A stretch of 64,000 nucleotides of DNA from Terebella lapidaria (GCA_949152475.1 OX424555.1:96257515-96321514), one strand, 5' to 3'; counted from the first letter of the stretch, positions 10,574 through 24,369 are shown. Notes: generated from the sequence alone by a model not told the origin. A program made the numbers and translations.

Positions 10574-11194
10574 GTTGGAATCTGTTATTATTGCAGACAA
10601 TGGAGATATCTGAGGAGCTAATGCACAGATATTAGGTGTAAATTTTTGTATCATTACTGATCTTATGGTTTTTACTGATTCTGTGATCATTTTATAGGAA
10701 TCCATACCTATAGTTTTGTTATCTTGAGATGAAGTTTATCAATCCAGCTGTCGAGTGTATATCGTTCAGTTAACGCTCTGCTTCTGAACAGGTAAAACAC
10801 AGTGGGAATTCCCCTTTCACTTCTGTAACAAGACGATAGAACAGGTCACAAGTGAATCAATAATATCAAGTAGGGCACCATCGTCACGGTGTGTGCCTCG
10901 GGTCTCTTGAGGTTAAAAAAAAAAATTGATGATTTAGGGTGCTTAATATGCTACCGACATTCAAGTGACATAATATTGCATTAAACTTCGTCTCGGGTTC
11001 CAAATGTGGTTCAATCAAACAGTTTATATGCCCATACATACCAATATTTTCATCCTAGCTGTGTGTGTTTTGAAATCACCATGGTATTTTCAGAACGAGA
11101 CTGGTCACGTGACTTGTTTATAGAAAGCCAAATGTAACTACAGGGTGTTCAAAAAGTCACTGTGCAGTAGTGTTACGCCATGTTGTGTTTTTTT
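10574..11194 (-). promoter_or_regulatory. 5' flank of TRIM gene A
   Basis: The first 300 bp upstream of the start are strongly alike in units A and B, including GTCGAGTGTATATCGTTCAG at about 10750 and 28840, so this probably holds the 5' UTR and promoter. Beyond about 10876 the two diverge, with patches such as ACATTCAAGTGACATA and GTCACGTGAC still shared. No TATA box stands out. Whether a non-coding first exon exists cannot be told from the sequence. Confidence 0.45.
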
Positions 11195-11475
11195 AGGTTA
11201 CCGGACCATGGTCCGATAACCTATTGGCATGGCGTTGCGTCCGTCGTCCGTCGTCGTCGTCCGTCGTCGTCGTCGTCCACATTTTTATCCTTTTTGTTTA
11301 CGGGCGAATTCTTCTGAAATTTTGCCCAAAAATACTTAAAAATAATTCAAGAAGGAGTTATTTTTTAGTTTTTTGATTTTTGCATTTTTTTCAAAATGGC
11401 AGCCGTTTTCGTCGAAAAATGCCTGATTTTGGACTTTGGCGGCCATTTTCTCAAAAACTGTTCAGTAACTTTTTT

Positions 11476-11569
11476 AGGTTACCGGACCTATGGTCCGATA
11501 ACCTATTGGCATGGCGTTGCGTCCGTCGTCCGTCGTCGTCCGTCGTCGTCCGTCGTCGTCCGTCGTCGT

Positions 11570-11601
<32 letters not shown>

Positions 11602-13680
11602 CACATTTTTATCTTTTTTGTTTACGGGCGAATTCTTCTGAAATTTTGCACAAAAATACTTAAAAATAATTCAAGAAGGAGGTATTTTTTAGTTTTTTGA
11701 TTTTCGCATTTTTTTCAAAATGGCGGCCGTTTTCGACGAAAAATGCCTGATTTTGGACTTTGGTGGCCATTTTCTCAAAATCTGTTCAGTAACTTTTTTT
11801 CTTTTTGATACATTACACTCCTGATATGTACTCCTATGATGTCTATAAATTTCATTGCGCTTAAATCGCTCGAAGTGGACCATTTTGGCCCAAACTCGGC
11901 CCAAATGGGACTTTCCCATGTTAAATTCTCCTATGCTTTATAATGGGACACATTATGCCTAATATCTCACTTAATATTGAGATTAGAGACTAGGAATCAA
12001 TTGTGGACATATAGGAAATGATATACGCTGAATATATTCTTGTGACCTTGAATTTGAGCTCTGACCTCAATTTCAAGGTCAGAGCACAAAATGGCTGATA
12101 TCTCGCTTATTATCGACTCTACAGCTTAGGAATCAATTGTGGACATATAGGAAATGATATATGCTGAATATTCTGATGACCTTGAATTTGACCTTTGACC
12201 CCATTTTCAAGGTCATAGGACAAAATGGCTAATATCTCGCTTGTTATCGACTTTACAGCTTAGGAATCAGTTTTGAACATATAGGAAATGATATATGCTG
12301 AATATTCTCGTGACCTTGAATTTGACCTTTGACTCATTTCCAAGGTCACAGGACAAAATTGCTAATATCTCGCTTATTATCGACTTTACAGCTTAGGAAT
12401 CAATTGTGAACATATAGGAAATGATATATGCTGAATATTCTCGTGACTTTGAATTTGACCTTTGACCTCATTTTCAAGGTCACATCACAAAATGGCCAAT
12501 ATCTTGCTTATTAGCGACTTTACAGCTTAGGAATCAATTTTGAACATATAGGAAATGATATATGCTGAAAATTCTCATGACCTTGAATTTGACCTTTGAC
12601 CTCATTTTCAAGGTCACAGGACAAAATTGCCAATATCTCGCTTATTATCGACTTTACAGCTTAGGAATCAATTGTGAACATATAGGAAATGATATATGCT
12701 GAATATTCTCGTGACCTTGAATTTGACCTTTGACCTCATTTTCAAGGTCACATCACAAAATGGCCAATATCTTGCTTATTAGCGACTTTACAGCTTAGGA
12801 ATCAATTTTGAACATATAGGAAATGATATATGCTGAAAATTCTCATGACCTTGAATTTGACCTTTGACCTCATTTTCAAGGTCACAGGACAAAATTGCCA
12901 ATATCTCGCTTATTATCGACTTTACAGCTTAGGAATCAATTGTGAACATATAGGAAATGATATATGCTGAATATTCTCGTGACCTTGAATTTGAGCTTTG
13001 ACCTCATTTCCAAGGTCACAGGACAACATTGCTAATATCTCGCTTATTATCGACTTTACAGCTTAGGAATCAATTGTGAACATATAGGAAATGATATATG
13101 CTGAATATTCTCGTGACCTTGAATTTGACCTTTGACCTCCTTTTCAAGGTCACAGGACAAAATGGCCAATATCTTGCTTCTTAGCGACTTTACAGCTTAG
13201 GAATCAATTGTGAACATATAGGAAATGATATATGCTGAATATTCTAGTGACCTTTAGTTTGACTTTTGACCTCATTTTCAAGCTCAACAGGACAAAATGG
13301 CTAATATCTTGCTTATTATCGATTTTACAGCTTAGGAATCAATTGTGAATATATAGGAAATGAGATATTCTGAATATTTTAATGATATTGAGTTTGACCT
13401 TTCACCTAAATTTCAAGGTCAGTCATTTTATTTTCAAAGTCAGATTACAAAATGGCTTATATCTCCCTTATTATCAAATTTACAGCTTAGGGGTCCATAG
13501 TGAACATATAGGAAATGATGTATGCTGAATAGTTTGGTGATCTAGAATTTAACCTTTGATCCCATTTTCAAGGTTAGAGATATGGCGATTTCAGTGGTCA
13601 CCTTGAATTTGACCTTCAACTTTCTCGGCTTAACTCTGTATATTTCTCCGGTAACCTTTCTAGCCCATTGGGCTAATTTT
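11476..13680 (+). mobile_element. GTC-HINE element 2, nested in element 1
   Basis: It starts with AGGTTACCGGACCTATGG directly after the T-run of the outer copy's CAGTAACTTTTTT and ends at GGGCTAATTTT. The outer copy then continues with TCTTTTTGATACACAACACT. It contains about ten 134-bp monomers. The long runs of Val/Arg/Ser that translate from its GTC microsatellite are not protein genes. Confidence 0.85.
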
Positions 13681-15654
13681 TCTTTTTGATACACAACACT
13701 CCTCATATATACTCCTGTGATGTGTATAAGTTTCGTTGCACTTGAATCGCTCGAAGTGGGCCATTTTGGGCCAAACTCGGCCCAAATGGGACTTTCCCAT
13801 GTTAAATTCTCCTATGCTTTATAATGGGACACATTATGTCTTATATCTCACTTAATATTGAGATTAGAGACTAGGAATCAATTGTGGACATATAGGAAAT
13901 GATATATGCTGAATATTGTCGTGACCTTGAATTTGACCTCTGACCTTGGTTTCAAGGTCAGAGCGGCCGTTTTCATCGAAAAATGGCCAATTTTGGACTT
14001 CGACGGTCGTTTTCTCAAAATCTGTTCAGTAACTTTTTTTTCTTATTGATGAAAAACACTCCTCATATGTACCCCTGTGACATGTATAAATTTCGTTGCC
14101 CTTGAATGGCTTGAAGTGGGCCATTTTGGGCCCAAACTCGGCTCAAATGTGACTTTCCCATGTTAAATTTTCCTATGCTTTATAATGGGACACATTAAGC
14201 CTAATATCTCACTTAATATTGAAATTAGAGACTAGGAATGAATTGTGGACATATAGGAAATGATATATGCTGAATATTCTCATGACCTTGAATTTGACCT
14301 TTGACCTCATTTTCAAGGTCACATGACAAAATGGCTAATATCTCGCTTATTATCGACTTTACAGCTTAGGAATCAATTGTGAACAAATAGGAAATGATTT
14401 ATGCTGAATATTCTCGTGACCTTGAATTTGACCTTTGACCTCATTTCCAAGGTCACAGGACAAAATTGCTAATATCTCGCTTATTATCGACTTTACAGCT
14501 TAGGAATCAATTGTGAAGATATAGGAAATGATATATGCTGAATATTCTCGTGACCTTGAATTTGACCTTTGACCTCATTTCCAAGGTCACAGGACAAAAT
14601 TGCTAATATCTCGCTTATTATCGACTTTACAGCTTAGGAATCAATTGTGAACATATAGGAAATGATATATGCTGAATATTCTCGTGACCTTGAATTTGAC
14701 CTTCGACCTCATTTTCAAGGTCACAGGACAAAATGGCCAATATCTTGCTTCTTAGCGACTTTACAGCTTAGGAATCAATTGTGAACATATAGGAAATGAT
14801 ATATGCTGAATATTCTAGTGACCTTGAATTTGACTTTTGACCTCATTTTCAAGCTCAACAGGACAAAATGGCTAATATCTCGCTTATTATCGACTTTACA
14901 GCTTAGGAATCAATTGTGAACATATAGGAAATGATATATGCTGAATATTCTCGTGACCTTGAATTTGAGCTTTGACCTCATTTCCAAGGTCACAGGACAA
15001 CATTGCTAATATCTCGCTTATTATCGACTTTACAGCTTAGGAATCAATTGTGAACATATAGGAAATGATATATGCTGAATATTCTCGTGACCTTGAATTT
15101 GACCTTTGACCTCATTTTCAAGGTCACAGGACAAAATGGCCAATATCTTGCTTCTTAGCGACTTTACAGCTTAGGAATCAATTGTGAACATATAGGAAAT
15201 GATATATGCTGAATATTCTAGTGACCTTGAATTTGACTTTTGACCTCATTTTCAAGCTCAACAGGACAAAATGGCTAATATCTTGCTTATTATCGATTTT
15301 ACAGCTTAGGAATCAATTGTGAATATATAGGAAATGAGATATTCTGAATATTTTAATGATATTGAGTTTGACCTTTCACCTAAATTTCAAGGTCAGTCAT
15401 TTTATTTTCAAAGTCAGATTACAAAATGGCTTATATCTCGCTTATTATCAAATTTACAGCTTAGGGGTCCATAGTGAACATATAGGAAATGATGTATGCT
15501 GAATAGTTTGGTGATCTAGAATTTAACCTTTGATCCCATTTTCAAGGTTAGAGATATGGCGATTTCAGTGGTCACCTTGAATTTGACCTTCAACTTTCTC
15601 GGCTTAACTCTGTATATTTCTCCGGTAACCTTTCTAGCCCATTGGGCTAATTTT
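13681..15654 (+). repeat. 1974-bp tandem duplication inside GTC-HINE 1
   Basis: The 3' end of nested copy 2 plus the outer sequence that follows it occurs twice, 1974 bp apart (GGGCTAATTTT ends at 13680 and again at 15654; a diverged monomer with GAATATATAGG at 13347 recurs at 15321). The two copies are nearly identical by eye, so the event is recent. It probably arose by unequal pairing between 134-bp monomers. Confidence 0.8.
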
Positions 15655-16138
15655 TCTTTTTGATACACAACACTCCTCATATATACTCCTGTGATGTGTA
15701 TAAGTTTCGTTGCACTTGAATCGCTCGAAGTGGGCCATTTTGGGCCAAACTCGGCCCAAATGGGACTTTCCCATGTTAAATTCTCCTATGCTTTATAATG
15801 GGACACATTATGTCTTATATCTCACTTAATATTGAGATTAGAGACTAGGAATCAATTGTGGACATATAGGAAATGATATATGCTGAATATTGTCGTGACC
15901 TTGAATTTGACCTCTGACCTTGGTTTCAAGGTCAGAGCGGCCGTTTTCATCGAAAAATGGCCAATTTTGGACTTCGACGGTCGTTTTCTCAAAATCTGTT
16001 CAGTAACTTTTTTTTCTTATTGATGAAAAACACTCCTCATATGTACCCCTGTGACATGTATAAATTTCGTTGCCCTTGAATGGCTTGAAGTGGGCCATTT
16101 TGGGCCCAAACTCGGCTCAAATGTGACTTTCCCATGTT

Positions 16139-17730
16139 AGGTTACCGGACCTTTGGTCCGATAACCTATTGCCGTGGCGTTGGGTCCGTCGTCCGTCGTC
16201 GTCGTCCGTCGTCGTCCGTCGTCGTCCGTCGTCGTCCGTCGTCGTCCGTCTACATTTTTATCTTTAAAGTTTACGATCGAATCTTTCTGAAATTTTGCAC
16301 AAAAATGCCTAAAAATATTTCGAGAGGGAGGTATTTTTTAGTTTTTTGATTTTCGCAATTATTTCAAAATGGCGGCCGTTTTCGTCGAAAAATGGCCAAT
16401 TTTGGACTTTGGCTGTCGTTTTCTCAAAATCTGTTCAGTAACTTTTTTTCTTATTCATGCATAACACTCCTCATATGTACCTCTGTGACATGTATAAATT
16501 TCGTTGCCCTTGAATCGCTTGAAGTGGGCCATTTTGGGCCCAAACTCGGCCCAAATGGGACTTTTCCATGTTAAATTCTCCTATGCTTTATAATGGGACA
16601 CATTAAGCCTAATATCTCACTTAATATTGAGATTAGAGACTAGGAATCAATTGTGGACATATAGGAAATGATATATGCTGAATATTGTCGTGACCTTGAA
16701 TTTGACCTTTGCCCTCATTTTCAAGGTCATAGGACAAAATGGCTAATATCTCGCTTATTATCGACATTACAGCTTAGGAATACATTGTGAACATATAGGA
16801 AATGATATATGCTGAATTTTTTCATGACCTCGAATTTGACCTTGACCTCATATCCAAGGTCATAGGACAAAATTGCTAATATCTCGCTTATTATCGACTT
16901 TACAGCTTAGGAATCAATTGTGAACATATAGGAAATGATATATGCTGAATATTTTTGTGACCTTGAATTTGACCTTTGACCTCATTTTCAAGGTCACAGG
17001 ACAAAATGGCCAATATCTTGCTTATTAATGACTTTATGCCTTATGAATCAATTGTGAACATATAGGAAATGATATATGCTGAATATTCTAGTGACCTTGA
17101 ATTTGACTTTTGACCTCATTTTCAAGGTCAACAGGACAAAATGGCTAATATCTTGCTTATTATCAACTTTACAGCTTAGGAATCAATTGTGAACATATAG
17201 GAAATGATATATTCTGAATATTCTCATGACCTTGAATTTGACCTTTGACCTAAATTTCAAGGCCAGTCATTTTATTTTCAAGGTCAGAATACAATATGGT
17301 TTATATCTCTCTTATTATCAAATTCACAGCTTAGGGGTCCATAGTGAACATATAGGAAATGATGTATGCTGAATATTTTGGTGATCTAGAATTTGACCTT
17401 TGATCCAATTTTCAAGGTCAGAGAACAAAATGGCTAATATGTCGCTTATTATCATCTTTACAGCTTAGGAATCAATTGCGAAAATAGAGGAATGATATAT
17501 ACTGAATCTTTTCATGAACTTGAACTTTGACCTCATTTTCTAGGTCACATCACCGATAACAGAATGGCTAATATCTCACTTATTATCGACTTTACAGCTT
17601 AGGAATTTATTGTGGACATACTAGAAGTGATATATTTGTTGAAAAATTATTTTCAAGGTCACTGGACAAAAGGCTAATATCTAAAATGTATATTGTCCGG
17701 TAACCTTTCTTAGCCCTTGGGCTAATTTTT
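16139..17730 (+). mobile_element. GTC-HINE element 3, nested in element 1
   Basis: It begins AGGTTACCGGACCTTTGG after CCCATGTT and ends GGGCTAATTTTT before AAATTTTCCTATGC. The uninterrupted outer sequence CCCATGTTAAATTTTCCTAT is present at about 14160, giving an exact empty site. It has about eight monomers, some degenerate, and a 3' end of the TGTCCGGTAACCTTTCTTAG subtype, unlike copies 1 and 2. Confidence 0.85.
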
Positions 17731-19996
17731 AAATTTTCCTATGCTTTATAATGGGACACATTAAGCCTAATATCTCACTTAATATTGAAATTAGAGACTA
17801 GGAATGAATTGTGGACATATAGGAAATGATATATGCTGAATATTCTCATGACCTTGAATTTGACCTTTGACCTCATTTTCAAGGTCACATGACAAAATGG
17901 CTAATATCTCGCTTATTATCGACTTTACAGCTTAGGAATCAATTGTGAACAAATAGGAAATGATATATGCTGAATATTCTCGTGACCTTGAATTTGACCT
18001 TTGACCTCATTTCCAAGGTCACAGGACAAAATTGCTAATATCTCGCTTATTATCGACTTTACAGCTTAGGAATCAATTGTGAACATATAGGAAATGATAT
18101 ATGCTGAATATTCTCGTGACCTTGAATTTGACCTTCGACCTCATTTTCAAGGTCACAGGACAAAATGGCCAATATCTTGCTTCTTAGCGACTTTACAGCT
18201 TAGGAATCAATTGTGAACATATAGGAAATGATATATGCTGAATATTCTAGTGACCTTGAATTTGACTTTTGACCTCATTTTCAAGCTCAACAGGACAAAA
18301 TGGCTAATATCTCGCTTATTATCGACTTTACAGCTTAGGAATCAATTGTGAACATATAGGAAATGATATATGCTGAATATTCTCGTGACCTTGAATTTGA
18401 GCTTTGACCTCATTTCCAAGGTCACAGGACAACATTGCTAATATCTCGCTTATTATCGACTTTACAGCTTAGGAATCAATTGTGAACATAAAGGAAATGA
18501 TATATGCTGAATATTCTCGTGACCTTGAATTTGACTTTTGACCTCATTTTCAAGCTCAACAGGACAAAATGGCTAATATCTTGCTTATTATCGATTTTAC
18601 AGCTTAGGAATCAATTGTGAATATATAGGAAATGAGATGAATATTTTAATAATATTGAGTTTGACCTTTCACCTAAATTTCAAGGTCAGTCATTTTATTT
18701 TCAAAGTCAGATTACAAAATGGCTTATATCTCGCTTATTATCAAATTTACAGCTTAGGGGTCCATAGTGAACATATAGGAAATGATGTATGCTGAATAGT
18801 TTGGTGATCTAGAATTTAACCTTTGATCCCATTTTCAAGGTTAGAGATATGGCGATTTCAGTGGTCACCTTGAATTTGACCTTCAACTTTCTCGGCTTAA
18901 CTCTGTATATTTCTCCGGTAACCTTTCTAGCCCATTGGGCTAATTTTGTGATTGTTAATTATTCTGTAGGCTGTTCCTTGTGCTTAGAACAGCATTTCTT
19001 CTGATCTTATTACCATCAATACTAAATTCTCATTGTGCAGTAAGCAACTAACCCAGAACATCCCACTACTACAGATTACAAACTTTATGCTGATTACTCG
19101 GGCTGATTTTGGTCCTGAAGCGATGTAAAAACCTCGCTTTACTGTGATTGTTGACCCTCATGTGTTACAGCATCTTGGTCGTAGCACTTCTGCAATCTGA
19201 GATTTCTGCTGTATGTAGAAATGTCTGAAAGCTTCCCCTCCCCCAAGTCATGAAACCACATTAGGAAAGCGATAAAGGGCAATAAACATCAAGAATAGCT
19301 TCCGTAGGGTGGAGAACCTCTTCCCATGCTCTCTCCTGTTATAGCGTCTGTCTGGGATGTGCTGTCCTTGACACCGGCTCAGAGAGAGAGACTTGTGGAA
19401 GATCTTTGGAAATATGACAGCAAGCTTGAGAGGGATTGAAACTATTGAAAATGTGAACATTGGTGAAAGATATGCTTTTATAGCAAGTGGTTAACTTGTT
19501 GAATACCAAAAGTATTTCACAGGAAAATAACCTTTATATTTCGTATTGTTGACTTATGTGCAACAGTCAGACTGACCTTAAGGTACAGACCGAAGGACAT
19601 CTGATGAAAAAGACTTGAGGTGTGAGATGATGTTTAGTATTCAGACAACATTCATGAATTCTATGATCACACAGACACCATTGATGGCTCACACACTGGC
19701 TCCAGATTGGCCTTTCATCTGCTCAATGCTGCTGCTGGGGTTTGGTCAACAACTGGGGGAGAATCTGGATAAAATAGCAGACTGAGGTGTGACAAAACTA
19801 GGCTGCTAAAGTTGAAGAAATTAATCCTGTGAGGGTCTCAGTGCATTTATCATGTCTGTCTGTTGGCTTGGCTGTCTGTTTCTATGCACCTAATTGTTCA
19901 CAACACTCTCCTGGGACAAACTCGGGTTTGCTGGTGATTGCTGCGGAGTTAAGACATCGGGATTGGATAAAACATTCTACATAAAAATTTATTTTT

Positions 19997-21924
19997 AGCT
20001 TACCGGCCCATAAGTGCCGTGGTTTTTCGTCCGTCGTCAGTCGTCCGTCGTCGTCGTCGTCGTCGTCCGCCGCCACATCATCTGTTAACATTTTTTATCC
20101 TTTTTTTTGGGCTGATGAACTTGTCCATAAATTTGTGTGAATATGTTTGGGGCAATACCCCCAGATTTTTTTTTCTTCATTTTTTTGATTGAATCGATTA
20201 TGCAGTTTTGGCGGCCATTTTTATGCCGAAAATGTTTGCATGTTTTCAACTTTAAAAATTATTTTCTCAGAAACTGTCTGATCAGTTTTGAGATTTTAGT
20301 TTCAAAATGTTCCCCTCATGTATCTTCATAATGTGTATAAGTTTCGATGCTCTTGAATCGCCGGTCTGCGTGTGGCGGCCATTTTGATGGTTTTCTTGGG
20401 GCCCAAATAGGACTTTCCCATGTTAAATTCTCCTATGCTTTATAATGGGCCACAATGTTCTTGATATCTCACTTAATATTGAGATTAGAGACTTGGAATC
20501 TATTGTGGACATATAGGAAATGATATATGCTGAATATTCTCGTGACCCGGAATTTGACCTTTAACCTCATTTTCAAGGTCAGAGCACAAAATGGCCAAAA
20601 TCTCACTTATTATTGACTTTACAGCTTAGGAATCAATTGTGGATATATAGGAAGTGATACATGCTGAACATTCTCGTGACCTTGAATTCGACCTTTATCC
20701 TCATTTCCAAGGTCAGAGCACAAAATGGCTAATATCTCGCTTATTATCGACTTTACAGCTTAGAAATCTATTGTGACCATATAGGAAATGATATATGCCG
20801 GATATCCTGATGAACGTGAATTTGACCTTGACCTCATTTTCAAGGTGAGAGCACAAAATCGCTAATATCTCGCTTATTATTCACTTTACAGCTTGGGAAT
20901 CAATTGTGGACATATAGGAAACGATATATGCTGACTATTCTCGTGACCTTAAATTTGACCTTTAACCTAATTTCCAAGGTCAGAGCACAAAATGGCCAAT
21001 ATCTCGCTTATTATTGACTTAACAGCTTAGGAATCAATTGTCAACATATAGGAAGTGATATATGCTGAATATTCTCGTGACCTTAAATTTGACCTTTAAC
21101 CTAATTTCCAAGGTCAGAGCACAAAATGGCCAAAATCTCGCTTATTATTGACTTAACAGCTTAGGAATCAATTGTCCACATATATAGGAAGCGATATATG
21201 CTGAATATTCTCGTGACCTTGAATTTGTCCTTTGGCCTCATTTTCAAGGTCACAGGACAAAATGGCTAATATCTCGCTTATTAATGACTTTACAGCTTAG
21301 GAATCAATTGTGAACATATAGGAAATGATATATGCCGAATATTCTGATGACCTTGAATTTGACCTTTGACCTCATTTTCAAGGTCAGAGCACAAAATTGC
21401 TAATATCTCGCTTATTATTCACTTTACAGCTTAGGATTCAATTGTGGACATATAAGAAATGATATGAGCTGAATATTCTCATGATCTTGAATGTGAGCTT
21501 TGACCTTATTTTCAAGGTCAAAGCACAAAATGGCTCATATCTCGCTTATTATCGACTTTACAGCTTAGGAATCAATTGCGGACATATAGGAAATGATATA
21601 TGTCGAATACTCTGATGACCTTGAAATTGACCTTTGAGCTAATTTTCAAGGTCAAAGCACAAAATGGCTATTTTCTCGCTTATTATCAACTTTACATCTT
21701 AGAAATCAAATGTGGACATATAGGAATAAACATTGGAAACAATACCCAAGTATATAGTATCCGAGCAAACAAAACCGAGTCCATTATCCAATCTCAAAGT
21801 CCAGTGTCAGGCAAAATCGAGAAAATTTAAATGGAATTTCATGAACCCCTCGAAGTTACCAGACCATTGATCCGATCACCTATAGGCTAGCCGGTAAGCT
21901 GAAGGTCCCTTGGGCCTATGTTTT
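19997..21924 (+). mobile_element. GTC-HINE element 4, degenerate
   Basis: This diverged relative opens AGCTTACCGGCCCATAAG, has a GTC microsatellite at about 20030-20072 and about nine degenerate 134-bp monomers, and closes with GCCGGTAAGCTGAAGGTCCC then TTGGGCCTATG. Units A (near 4090) and C (near 62330) have the uninterrupted site before ACCAAATTCCCTG, so it inserted in unit B. Near its right end a second partial 5' end (GTTACCAGACCATTGATCCG at about 21855) suggests an older nested remnant. Confidence 0.8.
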
Positions 21925-22130
21925 GGACGACCAAATTCCCTGGTGGCCCCAGAATACAATATCATGTTGTAATCTTTGGTATCAACAAGAACCTTTCCAG
22001 ACACTAACTACTGACTGTGACAAGTGATAATTCCTTCCATTGTGTGAGACACCGAGGAGTGTAATATTGATTCTGAGTATTTCACAAAGGGGATTTCTGG
22101 TCGCTGGTAGCACTGACTTCTTACCAGAGG

Positions 22131-22172
22131 GCACTTTATCTTCTGTGACACGTGTCGAGTTTGATGATACTA
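22131..22172 (-). other. Conserved block with splice-donor-like junction (unit B)
   Basis: Same block as in unit A, on the minus strand: AAGATAAAGTGCCCTCTG then GTAAGA, here the best match to a splice donor among the copies. The gene it might belong to is not recognised. Confidence 0.35.
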
Positions 22173-23503
22173 GAATGTACCGGGACAATAATTGAATATC
22201 AAAGTTCTATTCTATCCTTACAGATTTTTGCTTAAAACTTTCTGATCACCTTCGTCACTCAACAATTCACCGATATATCAATATTGAAACAAATTTCAGA
22301 AAGGGATTCATGCCAAAGTGACCTTTTGTTCATTCATACACATGTTCATCGCTATGGAGAAATGATCCAAAATTGCTGCACTGATTATCTGGAGCTGCCA
22401 TTAGCGATATTGCCTGCTGTTCTAAATACAGAGAAGTAGGCTGATGTTCCACTCTCACAACATTTGGTGCAGAATCCACACTTTGCTATTGTATGGAACC
22501 GGATATTCAAAATAAGCATGTTGAATGAATAGAGTGACATTATATGGTGCCTCATAAACCTGATCTATGGGGTTCACACCATGAAATAGAATAAAGTATT
22601 CAGAAAAGGAAAAGGCTCTTGACAGATAATGCATGAAATTATTTATGCCTCAGTTCAGAACAATTCAGTGAAAATGCCAGGATCATTTTGAACACTGAAA
22701 GGCATGGGAAACTAATATTTTGGCCAGATGTGATTGTGATGTGGTTGTTTCGGCATTTCTGTAAAAAAAAGAAGAATGATTGCATAATTTTCATGCTTAA
22801 CAAATTAAGACACCATATCGTATTATGCCTTATAAAAAGATTCACAGCTATTTAAAAACGACTACAGTCATATACTCATCTTGCGGTGTCATTGTAGCAT
22901 TCTGGGTGTAACAATTTTAATGCACCACTTTCTATACATTACTTTCAATGCAATAATTTCTAGGTGACCACAGCCTTCATCGGCTAACAGACTAAGTCTT
23001 TGTGGTCACCTGGGATGTGTCAAACCAATTCTATTTCCATTATTGTATGTGTATGTATTGTAACTAATATTTTGCACATCTCAGAAAAAAAACTACCTAC
23101 CTACCTACTGGATGAATGTTCCCATATCCGGAACAAACATCAACAAATCAGCCGGCAGCCTTGGAGTGGTGACATGTTTCTGAGATGCTCTGATTTCTCG
23201 TTGCCCGAGATACGACATCGTCTGACAAACGTCCTGAGATCGTTTCCCCGCCTCATTGTTTTTAGAGGCCTTGGATTCCAGCAGATTCTCACTTGACTTT
23301 ATGGTGTTTTCGATGTTCGTAAATTTTCTTCTGGGGCTGTGAGCAGGAAATCAGCAAGTCAGCCGAAGTTTAATCAAGATGTGCCGATTGGTTGTCTGCC
23401 TGTAACACCGGACAGTCGGCAAAGAATATATGAATGATGAATATTTTATGAGGAACAAGTTTTCAGCTTTCAATATAGGCCATGATAGTTATGTTCATCT
23501 ATA

Positions 23504-24068
23504 CTCTGATTTTTCTAACTTGTTTACACCGGTTTTTGACGATATCTTAGCGATGCTTAATGGTATCGTTCTATAACTTGGCATACTTCACCTCGGAGAC
23601 AAGCGGCAATTTTCTACCAAATTTCAGATTTCTATCGCAATAATTGAAGAAGTTGGCAATCTACCCCAATGTTAAATTTCAGCCAAAAACGGGATCTCGA
23701 GAATCAGAGCTTATTCGATGATTTGATCCTGTTTACATCCACCAGGATTCGAAGTATTGTTGTAATTTTAGACCAGATGACACATTGGAGGTGTATTCTA
23801 CACAAACATATTGATTTTGAAAGATTGCACTACTACAAAACCGAGCAAATGCATGAAATAGTGTGCGGACCCAGAAATTAAATGTCAGAGCTAAATTTAA
23901 CATAGGGGTAGATTGCCAACTTTTTCAATTTTCGTGATAAAAGACTGAAATTTGGTAAATAATTGCCGTTTGACTTCATGGTGAAGTAGGCCAAGTTATA
24001 GAACGATAGCATTTAGCATCGCAAAAATATCAGCGAAAAACTGTGTAAACGAGTTAGAAAAATCAGAG
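23504..24068. mobile_element. Fold-back MITE, CTCTGATTTTTC ends, 565 bp
   Basis: Long inverted repeats start CTCTGATTTTTCTAAC and include AATGTTAAATTTCAGCC inside. TA flanks each side. Unit A at about 5325 carries the uninterrupted site (GTTCGTTTGTAGCATTC), so the insertion is specific to unit B. Related arms occur at 41569-42102 and as a half copy at 42690-42892. There is no credible gene inside. Confidence 0.85.
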
Positions 24069-24369
24069 TATATAGCATTGATGTTTTCTTGCAGAAATAT
24101 ATTTACTCATGCTTCTCCTGCATATTATTGTGAAGTCACTTGTTCTAAATTTGCAAATTTATAAGCATCTTCTCTTCTGTTTCAGGTATGTGGCTGAGCA
24201 GTTTTCTGAGTGTTTGAGTTTGTCTGAGTCTGTGAGATGTTGACTACAGAGGTCACCAAGTGCAACACAAGTCTAAGGTATTGTCTTTTAAATGTTCACT
24301 GGCATTTTCTTACTGTCACAAAAGGCAGAGACCTCACCATCTATCATTTGGGAAATACAATAATAGCTC

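Larger units (their letters stand above)
1..11130. repeat. Segmental duplication unit A
   Basis: Long stretches match unit B (18948-29340) and unit C (56800-64000) in the same order and orientation. Examples are the block at 3060-4480 (in A, B and C), 5400-7560 (A and B) and the TRIM gene with its flanks (A and B). Differences are mostly substitutions and discrete transposon insertions. Sequence at 649-3040 is shared only with C because B lacks it. Apart from the features listed separately, 649-1194, 2696-4350, 4400-5630 and 6830-7890 are non-coding with no recognisable gene. Confidence 0.9.
11195..18947 (+). mobile_element. GTC-HINE element 1 (outer copy, with nested copies and an internal duplication)
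   Basis: This Helentron-like non-autonomous element opens with the hairpin GGTTACCGGACC/GGTCCGATAACC, then a GTC/CGTC microsatellite, a conserved 5' body (TTTTTTCAAAATGGC..), and tandem 134-bp monomers. It ends with CTCCGGTAACC followed by hairpin TAGCCCATTGGGCTA and a T-run. The 5' and 3' parts carry an inverted subterminal repeat (GGTTACCGGA / TCCGGTAACC). Copy 2 (11476-13680) and copy 3 (16139-17730) sit inside it; the outer sequence resumes exactly on each far side. There is no coding capacity. Subterminal inverted repeats, a microsatellite, tandem core repeats, a 3' hairpin and insertion in T-runs without clear duplication are known of Helentron-associated elements; assignment to that group is inference. 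Confidence 0.8.

Noticed and set aside
10574-10705. 44-codon N-terminal extension of TRIM gene A
   Set aside because: Unit B has no matching open frame or upstream ATG, and the ATG at 10573 has better context and gives equal length in both genes.
11232-11640. Open frames rich in Val, Arg and Ser runs (also at 16187, 31457 and similar places)
   Set aside because: They are translations of the GTC/CGTC microsatellite at the 5' end of the GTC-HINE elements; all frames are open there for trivial reasons.
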